From the NCBI GenBank assembly GCA_028383305.1, contig JAOEVD010000001.1, forward strand, positions 62,001 to 126,000: a stretch of 64,000 nt of DNA. The letters are read 5' to 3'. Shown here piece after piece: positions 56,507-63,594 of the stretch (position 1 is its first letter; every line of letters starts with the position of its first letter). Under the pieces are notes generated by a model. The model made no database searches. It saw only the letters and a list, made by a program, of their open reading frames with translations, and had not been told where the DNA came from. Source of the stretch: Candidatus Puniceispirillum sp. (GTDB taxonomy: Bacteria; Pseudomonadota; Alphaproteobacteria; Puniceispirillales; Puniceispirillaceae). Made by a program: the position numbers and the translations under genes.

Positions 56507-58234
56507 TTATCGCCAACGGCTTTGCGCTTCCATAAGATTTTGCATTGCGGCATTCACTTCACGGCTGTAAAGGCGTGCCATTTTACCCGTTGGTGGCAAC
56601 GGCTCATCACAGAAAAATGACGGTAATTCATCATCTTCCTGATCAAAACCTGCGGCCTTGTTAAAGGCGGCTTCTAACCGCAATGTTTCAAAGCCAATGC
56701 CGGTGATAAATTCGGGCGTCACATCGGCGTCAAAGGAATCATTAATCGCATCGGCAATCAGTTTGAGATTATCATCTGTGACCGACCGACCAAACACGCA
56801 TAGCCCAAAGGAATCGGCAACCGCGCTGTTAATTTGCATACGCAGGCTTTCGGCAACTAATTCATCAATGGTTTTGTCATCACATTTAAAAGATGGCGCA
56901 TTGCCAACCGTATGATCAGCACCTTGCGCTGTTAGCATCATCGAAATGCCAGTCACTTCGATAATCCGCGGATCATAGGCACTGATGGCCTGCTGTTTGA
57001 TCACCGGCACCCGCGCAACGTCAAACGCCTTGCCAACCCGCGCCGTTCCCGACGCATAAAGACGGCCACGTTCATTGCCGAGGTGGATATCTTCAAGACA
57101 AGATTGCATAAAGCCAACATCACCAAAAGCGCCAATGCCAGCCTCCATCAAAACACCAATGGTGGCACCAAGCTCGATACTATCAACGCCAAGATCATTT
57201 GCCGTTTCATTCAATCTTGCCACATCATCGGGATCATCAAGTCCACAATTTGTGCCAAGCAAACCAATGGTTTCATATTCCAGCGGCGAAACCAGTTCGC
57301 GCCCCGTATCATCAACATAAACATTGCTGCATTTGATCAAACAGCCAGGCATGCAGGCATGTGATGTATCACCGCCGCGCCCGCCATTTAATTCGCGGAT
57401 AAAATCGCCACCCATGCGCAACGGCTCATCATCGGCACTGGTCAATTGGCCGGATGAAAAATTACGAACCGGCAAAGCACCAAGATGGTTGGTAAGATCA
57501 GCCACCATTGCGGTTCCAGTTGTTTTCAGGCTTTGCACCGCAACCGATTCGTCAAGCTTTTTGCCATAATCCTTGATCGCACCCATCAATTTCTTGCGGT
57601 CATTTACCGGCGGCATCCGATCCTTGTCGATGACCATCGCTTTGACCTTTTTGGCACCCATAACCGCGCCAACACCGCCGCGTGCCGCCAAACGTGACGG
57701 CCGGTTATCCGTATCCGAAAAGGCCACGCCAGCCATCAGGCCAAGATATTCACCAACCGGCCCACAAATCGCCAGTGAGGTTTTCTGACCATAGGTTTCA
57801 TGCAGCTTTTTGGCACAATCGAAATTGCCAAGCCCAAGATAAGGCGTCGCATCATCAAAACTGATCTCGCGATCTTTGGTAATGCGAATAATCACCCAAT
57901 CATCACTCGCACCTTGAAGGGTAATGCCCGAAATTAGCAATTGACCCATCGCAAAACCAAATGTGCCGCCGCTATTTGCCTCTTTAATGCCGCCAGTCAG
58001 TGGGCTTTTACAGCCAACGCTTAGCCGGTTTGCATTCGAAAAATTCGTTCCCGCAAAAGGCCCAGCCGAAAAAATCAGCGGGTTTTCCGGCGACATTGGG
58101 TCGATTGTGGCAATGTTCTGGTCAAGCAGCATCCGCGCAATCAGATAACGTCCAGATTCGGCAATTTCGCGACCGGACAAATCACGGCTGGCGGTTGTTT
58201 TGCTGCCAAGGTCGATAGTGATATATTTGCGCAT
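56507..58234 (-). CDS. Aldehyde:ferredoxin oxidoreductase family (tungsten/molybdenum) enzyme
   Basis: Oxidises aldehydes to acids with two electrons passed to ferredoxin. The 575 aa protein has the N-terminal AOR domain (SAGPFAGTNFSNANRLSVGCKSPLTGG, a pterin-binding region), LAARGGVGAVMGAKKVKAMV, Fe-S cysteines C294, C298 and C302 (ACMPGCLIKC) with C479 (DSFGLCVFG), and LEYETIGLLGTNCGL. Start at the ATG at 58234 after AGGATTTATT; the frame is open 11 codons earlier. It lies between the enamidase and Mo-hydroxylase genes. The aldehyde released by the enamidase is the likely substrate by context (inference); Mo versus W cannot be told. Confidence 0.87.
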   Translation of the reverse strand: MRKYITIDLGSKTTASRDLSGREIAESGRYLIARMLLDQNIATIDPMSPENPLIFSAGPFAGTNFSNANRLSVGCKSPLTGGIKEANSGGTFGFAMGQLLISGITLQGASDDWVIIRITKDREISFDDATPYLGLGNFDCAKKLHETYGQKTSLAICGPVGEYLGLMAGVAFSDTDNRPSRLAARGGVGAVMGAKKVKAMVIDKDRMPPVNDRKKLMGAIKDYGKKLDESVAVQSLKTTGTAMVADLTNHLGALPVRNFSSGQLTSADDEPLRMGGDFIRELNGGRGGDTSHACMPGCLIKCSNVYVDDTGRELVSPLEYETIGLLGTNCGLDDPDDVARLNETANDLGVDSIELGATIGVLMEAGIGAFGDVGFMQSCLEDIHLGNERGRLYASGTARVGKAFDVARVPVIKQQAISAYDPRIIEVTGISMMLTAQGADHTVGNAPSFKCDDKTIDELVAESLRMQINSAVADSFGLCVFGRSVTDDNLKLIADAINDSFDADVTPEFITGIGFETLRLEAAFNKAAGFDQEDDELPSFFCDEPLPPTGKMARLYSREVNAAMQNLMEAQSRWR

Positions 58235-58482
58235 AATAAATCCTGTTTGGCAGTGATGAGGCCTCAAATGATGAGCCTTAATTGAAATCAGATTGTCCGT
58301 GTTAATTCATTTGTATACTAACAATAATACATCTTGTAAACATCCAGCAGCGTCAATGCTTTGCGAACTAATGTCACATGGGCAATTACGTCAAAGCAAA
58401 ATGATGGATGTTTCGCCAGTTTCGGGTTGATAAATGGTCATGTGGCAATTGCCGGCCAAACAATCATATATGCAATAATTAC
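58235..58482 (-). promoter_or_regulatory. 248-bp gap before the AOR gene with TTGTATAC inverted repeat
   Basis: The only sizeable break between the enamidase and AOR genes. It holds TGTAT (58312-58316) and ATACA (58327-58331) as an inverted repeat, with TTGTATAC at 58311-58318, like the TTGTATACAA core of operators bound by FCD-type GntR regulators. On the minus strand TATTAT (complement of 58324-58329) could be a -10, but no good -35 is spaced correctly. No GntR gene is in the window. Confidence 0.35.
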
Positions 58483-59652
58483 CTATTCAATGATTTCGGG
58501 CATATGCGTCGCTGGCGGTGTATTTCGGCTGCGGTTGGTGCGCACAATCCCGTCAATAATTGTCATGCCAACCCCGGGCAAATTGCCTTGATGAATGCTT
58601 TCCAGCATATTGCGCCCGGGCGCGTGCTGGGCAGTATCCATCAGCACAAAATCGGCACTGCGGCCAATTTCGATGATGCCGCAATCAAGATCACGCATGC
58701 GCGCTGTATTGCCGGTGGCAAAACAAAAGGCAATTTCCGGGGGAATGTCACCGAGGCTGGACAGCATGGCAATCATCCGCAAAATACCAAGCGGCTGCAC
58801 TCCTGATCCGGCGGGTGAGTCAGTGCCAAGGATCACGCGTTCGGCCTGTTTGATCTCAAAGGCGGTTCGCATCGCCAACAAACCTGCGCGTTCATTGCCA
58901 TTATGCACAATCTCAATGCCGCGATTACAGCTTTCACAAAGGCAGGTTATCTGGTCATCGGGAAGCGCGGTATGGCCGCCATTGATATGACCAATAATAT
59001 CTGCATCAGCTTCAAGAACCACATCCTTGTCAATCAGCCCTGATCCCGGAATTGACGGACCGCCAGTATGGATTGTTGATTGAATGCCATATTTGCGCGC
59101 CCATTTGACCATCTGCGCGGCGGTTTCGCCAGCCTTAACCGAGCCAAGACCAACCTCGCCAAGCAGCTTGACGCCAGCATCGGCAAGCTCTTTAAAATCA
59201 GATTCGACCATGCCATCTTCAATGACCGGAGCACCTGCCAGCATTTTCACGCCTGATGGCCGGAAATTTTCATACCAACGCTGCGAGGCGATCGCCATCG
59301 CCTTTAATCCAACAATATCTTTTGGCCGTCCAGGGGCGTGAACCTCACCTGCCGAAATCATCGTTGTCACTCCGCCATGAAGGCAGGAATCAATCCAGTT
59401 TAGCTGTTGCTGGCGCGGCGTATAATCGCCAATCACCGGATGAACATGGCTGTCAATCAAACCCGGGGTCAATGTCACCCCATGCGCATACACCTTTACC
59501 GTCGCATTATCCAGATCCATATCCTTGGCATAGCCGATATCGGTAATCCGGCCATCGACCGAGACAACGCAATCACCATCAAGGATGGGCGCTTCCAGCT
59601 TACCCGACAGAATCTGGCCAATATTGGTAATCACAAGTTTTTCTGACGCCAT
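58483..59652 (-). CDS. ena: Enamidase-like amidohydrolase
   Basis: Homologue of E. barkeri enamidase, which hydrolyses 1,4,5,6-tetrahydro-6-oxonicotinate to ammonia and 2-formylglutarate. The 389 aa protein carries the metal set expected for the family: H69 and H71 (DSHVHP), E166 (GEVGLG, the bridging carboxylate position), H195 (IHTGGPSIPGSG), H222 (GHINGGHTA) and D278 (LGTDSPAGSG). Strong likeness extends over GDYTPRQQQLNWIDSCLHGG, PGRPKDIVG and the C-terminal RNTPPA. Start at the ATG at 59652 after AAGAGG. It lies downstream of the MarR gene and upstream of AOR. Confidence 0.85.
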   Translation of the reverse strand: MASEKLVITNIGQILSGKLEAPILDGDCVVSVDGRITDIGYAKDMDLDNATVKVYAHGVTLTPGLIDSHVHPVIGDYTPRQQQLNWIDSCLHGGVTTMISAGEVHAPGRPKDIVGLKAMAIASQRWYENFRPSGVKMLAGAPVIEDGMVESDFKELADAGVKLLGEVGLGSVKAGETAAQMVKWARKYGIQSTIHTGGPSIPGSGLIDKDVVLEADADIIGHINGGHTALPDDQITCLCESCNRGIEIVHNGNERAGLLAMRTAFEIKQAERVILGTDSPAGSGVQPLGILRMIAMLSSLGDIPPEIAFCFATGNTARMRDLDCGIIEIGRSADFVLMDTAQHAPGRNMLESIHQGNLPGVGMTIIDGIVRTNRSRNTPPATHMPEIIE

Positions 59653-59772
59653 GATATTATACCTCTTATCTTTTTTGCGATCATTTGCCAGCGCCGGCAG
59701 CATGAAATCATTATCTATTAGTCAGCAATCATGAGGCACCGGTCAAGGTAGATATTACAATCGCCCTTCGGC

Positions 59773-60222
59773 CTATAATTTATCAAGCAAGGTAAGCAGC
59801 CGCGCCAGCTCACGCTTGGTCAAATTTTCGGTTGTTTCCGTGGTGATGACCCGCGCCTGATCGATCGCCGCTTGAACTTTTGTTTGGCCTTCAAGGCTAA
59901 GCGAGATTTGCAACCGCCGCAGATCAGCACCATCTTGACGCGATTGCACCAGACCCCGATCAATCAGGCGCGAAATCACCCCCTTTGTCGTCGCTGCATC
60001 CATCGCAACAAGGCGACCAAGCTGGTTTTGTGACACTTCCCCAACTTCACGAAGCCGCACCAGAATGGAAAATTGCGTTGGCGTCATATCGGGAAGATGC
60101 CGCGAGAAAATCTCAAGATGACGCTGGCTGGCAAGCCGCAGCTTATAGCCGACCTGGTCTTCAAGCTGATAGTCATTAACCGTTTTCGGAACGGCAAAAT
60201 GGCTGGGATCAAAAACATTCAT
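59773..60222 (-). CDS. MarR family regulator of the heterocycle cluster
   Basis: A 149 aa winged-helix repressor. The core is FSILVRLREVGEVSQNQLGRLVAMDAATTKGVISRLIDRGLV with the wing DGADLRRLQISLSLEGQ. It is the first gene of the minus-strand run, 120 bp upstream of the enamidase gene, and divergent from the AA_synth gene. MarR proteins often bind aromatic acids, so a substrate-responsive switch for the pathway is likely. A 17-bp palindrome in the divergent gap is a candidate operator. Confidence 0.9.
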   Translation of the reverse strand: MNVFDPSHFAVPKTVNDYQLEDQVGYKLRLASQRHLEIFSRHLPDMTPTQFSILVRLREVGEVSQNQLGRLVAMDAATTKGVISRLIDRGLVQSRQDGADLRRLQISLSLEGQTKVQAAIDQARVITTETTENLTKRELARLLTLLDKL

Positions 60223-60315
60223 AGCAAAGGCAAATCCGGATTAGGTCAAAATAAAATGCAAATTCAAGCAGTGTCTTTAGATGTAACATCGCCAAGGCAA
60301 AAAGGCCAGATTTCA

Positions 60316-60332
60316 AAATAATGTCATTATTT
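60316..60332. promoter_or_regulatory. Candidate MarR operator palindrome
   Basis: AAATAATG-T-CATTATTT is a perfect 17-bp inverted repeat (8-bp arms) in the 264 bp between the divergent MarR and AA_synth genes, the typical size for a MarR dimer site. Nearby, GATGTAACATC (60280-60290) is another short palindrome, and GTTTG-ACAG-CAAAC (60390-60403) overlaps a TTGACA (-35 candidate, 60392-60397) for AA_synth. Confidence 0.5.
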
Positions 60333-60486
60333 CAATTGCTAGCCATCGCCGTCCAGATCCATCAAGCGGAGTCTCACAACGGATATATCGTTTGACAGCA
60401 AACAAAATATATTTTTTGATCGAAGGTTGTGAAATCATCATTTAACGTCAGCAGCATCCGGCGGCAAAGGCATAGGGGAACAGATC

Positions 60487-61074
60487 ATGGGATTGGCAAA
60501 AATTCGGAAAATCGTCACAATTGTCGAGGATACGCATGAAGAGGCAGGCCAGACCATTTCGCCGCCAACGCGCCGCGCCGCCGCCATTGCGGTGATCGAA
60601 AATCCTTTTGCTGGCACCTATCAAGATGATCTCGAGATGCTTATGTCAATTGGCGAAGAACTTGGCGGCCTTCTTGGTGAGCGCTGCGTTGCCGCGCTTG
60701 GCATCACCCCGCAACAGGCGCAAAGCTATGGCAAGGCCGCACTTGTTGGCGAAAATGGCGAGCTGGAACATGCCGCAGCCATTTTGCATCCCCGCCTTGG
60801 CAAACCGCTGCGTGCCGCTGTTGAAAAAGGGGCTGCCCTTGTCCCTTCAAACAAGAAACGGGGCGGTATGGGTCATCCCATTGATGTGCCGCTTGGTCAT
60901 AAAGACGCTGCCTATGTCCGATCACATTTCGATGGAATGGAAGTCAGCGTCAATGACGCCCCACGCGCCAATGAAATTCTGGTTATCGTTGCGGTTGCTG
61001 ACTCAGGGCGTCCCTTGCCACGTGTTGGTGGCCTGACGCATGATGAGGCTGAAGGCAAAGACGGGCTGCGCTAA
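60487..61074 (+). CDS. AA_synth family protein (PF06684, DUF1185)
   Basis: A 195 aa protein of the amino acid synthesis family, named without firm biochemical proof. Family features are VTIVEDTHEEAGQTISPPTRRAAAIAVIENPFAGTYQDDLE, VGENGELEHAAAILHPRLGKPLR, KKRGGMGHPIDVPLGHKDAAYVRSHFDGMEVSVNDAPRANEILV and the C-terminal GGLTHDEAEGKDGLR. It starts at the ATG at 60487 and is divergent from the MarR gene, suggesting shared control with the heterocycle run. Its role there is unknown. Confidence 0.85.
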   Translation: MGLAKIRKIVTIVEDTHEEAGQTISPPTRRAAAIAVIENPFAGTYQDDLEMLMSIGEELGGLLGERCVAALGITPQQAQSYGKAALVGENGELEHAAAILHPRLGKPLRAAVEKGAALVPSNKKRGGMGHPIDVPLGHKDAAYVRSHFDGMEVSVNDAPRANEILVIVAVADSGRPLPRVGGLTHDEAEGKDGLR

Positions 61075-61104
61075 TCATGCATCAGCCACGCGTGGCATCA
61101 TCAT

Positions 61105-61560
61105 CTATTTGCCATTGGCAAGCTGGGTAATCACCAAGCCGCCAAGAAGCATGCTTGCACCGCCAAGCTGTAGCAGATTTACCGGCCGGATTGGTGCGCC
61201 AAACAGACCAAAATGGTCAATCAGCAGCGAAAAGATAATCTGCCCCGATACCGCCATGACAATGAAATTGGCAACGCCAATTTTGCCGGCCAGAACCGTG
61301 GCGCTAATCACATAGAAGGCAACAACAAAACCGGCCAGATATTCAACCGGTTGCAACTGCCTAAAATCACCAATATTAGGAAGCCCTCGCCCCGCCAGAA
61401 CCGCCACTGTTATCGCCAAAAGAATGGCAACACCGAATAGCAGAACACTTGCATGAAGCGGCTCGCCAAGGGCGCGCCCAACACGGCCATTCAAAATACC
61501 GACAACCGGAATAAATGAGCCGGCAAGAAGCGCCCAGATCAGATATTTTATGTTAATCAC
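61105..61560 (-). CDS. Small DMT-superfamily transporter (YdcZ/DUF606 type)
   Basis: A 151 aa inner-membrane protein with about five hydrophobic segments (LIWALLAGSFIPVVGILNGRVG, SVLLFGVAILLAITVAVLA, YLAGFVVAFYVISATVLA, NFIVMAVSGQIIFSLLIDHFGLFG, LLQLGGASMLLGGLVITQL). This matches the DUF606/EamA2 type that usually forms dimers. It is the last gene of the Liv transporter run, 53 bp after NIPSNAP, and ends 30 bp from the convergent AA_synth stop. Substrate unknown. Confidence 0.82.
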   Translation of the reverse strand: MINIKYLIWALLAGSFIPVVGILNGRVGRALGEPLHASVLLFGVAILLAITVAVLAGRGLPNIGDFRQLQPVEYLAGFVVAFYVISATVLAGKIGVANFIVMAVSGQIIFSLLIDHFGLFGAPIRPVNLLQLGGASMLLGGLVITQLANGK

Positions 61561-61613
61561 CCTAGCATCTCCTCAAATGATCATGTCGATGCGGTGTTGC
61601 TACCCCTTTGCAA

Positions 61614-61937
61614 TCAGGGATGCGGGCCCCAAGGCGCAGCATTCAACAACTGGTTTTGCTGACTTAGCAATAAAGGACGAAGATCACCGGCAAAATCCAT
61701 AAAATCATCATTGGCAAAAAGGCTGTTCCAATGATTGCGACGATCGGCATCATCGTCAAATTTCCACAAATGCACAATCTGATGAAGTGGGCCGGTATCT
61801 GAAATGAAATACCCAACTAGCTTTTTGTCAAAGCCGCCCTTTTGTAAAGCTGGCCAGCCTTTTTGACTATAGGCCTCAACAGCATCTTTCATTTTCCCAA
61901 CAGTGACCTGATAGGTTCGTAATTCATAAATAGCCAT
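61614..61937 (-). CDS. NIPSNAP family protein
   Basis: A 107 aa ferredoxin-like (dimeric alpha/beta barrel) domain protein. IYELRTYQVTVGKMKDAVEAY at the start and PLHQIVHLWKFDDDADRRNHW in the middle are typical. Start chosen at the ATG at 61937 (MAIYELRT), two codons after the first ATG of the frame. Members of this family commonly lie in catabolic gene clusters, but no activity is established. It is between the DapA-like and DMT genes. Confidence 0.87.
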   Translation of the reverse strand: MAIYELRTYQVTVGKMKDAVEAYSQKGWPALQKGGFDKKLVGYFISDTGPLHQIVHLWKFDDDADRRNHWNSLFANDDFMDFAGDLRPLLLSQQNQLLNAAPWGPHP

Positions 61938-61997
61938 GATCAATCCTTATTTCAAAAATAAATCTAAACACCAAGCCAAGAACCGGGCGCGTCACGC

Positions 61998-62924
61998 CTA
62001 ATTTTGCAGGCCTGCGGCGACCAGCGCTTGTTTCAGCTTGGCAATTTCATCGGCCGCAAGCTTTTGCAAAGGCGGTCTGACAATCGCCTGATCCAACCTC
62101 CCCAAAAGCACAAGACATTCCTTCATCCGGTTATGCATATCCAGAAACGGCGCGCGGTAAAAAGCCTGTGCCAGCGGGTAAATCCGATCATTGACCACCC
62201 GCGCCATTGCCAGATCATCGCGCTGCATCGCGTTGAATAGCTCAACCTGCAAATCGGCGATCACACTTCCCGCGCCCGACAGCAAACCAGCAGGCTTCAT
62301 TGATAATGATGCCATTAACCATGATGAATGCGTTGACAATACATTCACCTTGCGCGGCAATGATTGAAAGGTTTTTATGTGACTTTCATGCAGCATCGGA
62401 TCATTGCACCAATCCTTGATCGCAACGACGCTTGGCACTTCGGCAAAAATTTGCAGCATCGTTGTAAACGGATAGCCAAGGCCGGTGCTTGCCGGATATT
62501 GAAACAGAATCAGCGGCAGATCGGTTGCATCGGCAATCATTTTGAAATGGGCAATTGCCATATCGGGGCGAAGCTGGCCGCCCATGCTCATGCTGTTTGG
62601 CGGGAACACCAACAGCGCCGCCGCGCCTTCGCTAGCCGCCATTTTCGCCACCGCAACAGCCGCATGGCTGCCATCGGCATAAACCCCATTTACCAGCGGC
62701 AGCGCATCCCCCACCTCGTCAAGCGATTCGCCCAGAAGCTGCTGTTGTTCGGCAAAGCTGAACGCATGAATTTCCGACGCATGGCCATTGACCGTGATCG
62801 CACTAAGACCCGCAACATCAGCAACATCACGCAAATGTTTTCGCGATGCCGCAATGTCAATTTCAAAATCTGTCTCAAAGGCTACCAAAGTTGCTGGTAT
62901 GACGCCTTCAGCCTTAAATTCCAT
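61998..62924 (-). CDS. DapA/NAL family aldolase-lyase
   Basis: A 308 aa (beta/alpha)8 class I aldolase. The Schiff-base lysine is K170 (VVAIKDW) and the proton-shuttling tyrosine is Y143 (LILFQYPASTGLGYP). The GTTGE loop of true dihydrodipicolinate synthase is replaced by NGHASE (residues 46-51), so a role in lysine synthesis is unlikely; a catabolic aldolase or hydratase/dehydratase acting on a 2-oxo acid is more plausible. It follows the livF gene by 16 bp, which links it to an imported substrate. Confidence 0.82.
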   Translation of the reverse strand: MEFKAEGVIPATLVAFETDFEIDIAASRKHLRDVADVAGLSAITVNGHASEIHAFSFAEQQQLLGESLDEVGDALPLVNGVYADGSHAAVAVAKMAASEGAAALLVFPPNSMSMGGQLRPDMAIAHFKMIADATDLPLILFQYPASTGLGYPFTTMLQIFAEVPSVVAIKDWCNDPMLHESHIKTFQSLPRKVNVLSTHSSWLMASLSMKPAGLLSGAGSVIADLQVELFNAMQRDDLAMARVVNDRIYPLAQAFYRAPFLDMHNRMKECLVLLGRLDQAIVRPPLQKLAADEIAKLKQALVAAGLQN

Positions 62925-62940
62925 TTAAATATTCACCTGA

Positions 62941-63585
62941 TCAAGCGGTAACGATCGAGCCTCGTTCGATAACGTAGGTTCGATCAATAACACCGGCGAC
63001 ATGTGCATCGTTGGACTCGGCAATAATAATCGAAACGCCTTCTTGTTTTAAAGACGCAAGAATTTCACCCATCCGTTGCGCCAAAACCGGCGCAATCCCT
63101 TCGGTTGGCTCATCCAATAACAATAGCGTCTGGCCAACCATCAATGCGCGTGCCAACGCGACCAATTTCTGCTGACCACCAGAAAGCGACGTTGCCGGCA
63201 TATCTTTAAATTTTTCACATTCAGGAATGATTTTATAGATCCATTCCAGACGCGCCGCATGGCCTGAAATATTGGTGGACCAGACAGGAACAAGGATATT
63301 CTGCTCGGCTGTCATCTCAGGAACAAGCCGCCGATCTTCTGGCATATACCCAAAACCCATATGCGCTCGGCGATAACCAGGCTCTTCTTTTAGGTCCTTA
63401 TCATTGTGATAGATACTACCATCAACAATTGGCAAAAGCCCCATCACTGATCGAAGAAATGTGGTTTTCCCAGCACCATTCCGGCCAATCAGGCCAATAA
63501 TTTCACCGGAATTTATCTCTAATCCAATACCTCGAAGTATCGGGGTCCCGTTGATATCAACGTCGAGAGCGTTAACTGCAAGCAT
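62941..63585 (-). CDS. livF: Branched-chain-amino-acid-type ABC transporter ATP-binding protein LivF
   Basis: One of two ATPases of a Liv-type (HAAT) importer. Walker A GLIGRNGAGKTTFLRSVMGLL, Q-loop region FGYMPEDRRLVPEMT, signature LSGGQQKLVALARALM, Walker B LLLLDEPTEGIAP and an H-loop-like IIAESNDAH (with N/D around the usual histidine position) are visible. At 214 aa it is slightly short. It lies 9 bp after the livG gene. The genes it shares an operon with (DapA-like, NIPSNAP, DMT) and its position beside the heterocycle run suggest a ligand other than branched-chain amino acids. Confidence 0.9.
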   Translation of the reverse strand: MLAVNALDVDINGTPILRGIGLEINSGEIIGLIGRNGAGKTTFLRSVMGLLPIVDGSIYHNDKDLKEEPGYRRAHMGFGYMPEDRRLVPEMTAEQNILVPVWSTNISGHAARLEWIYKIIPECEKFKDMPATSLSGGQQKLVALARALMVGQTLLLLDEPTEGIAPVLAQRMGEILASLKQEGVSIIIAESNDAHVAGVIDRTYVIERGSIVTA

Positions 63586-63594
63586 GACTAGATC

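Noticed and set aside
61998-62924. Lysine-pathway dapA
   Set aside because: The GTTGE loop of true DapA is replaced by NGHASE and the gene sits in a transporter operon, so a lysine-synthesis call would be unsafe.
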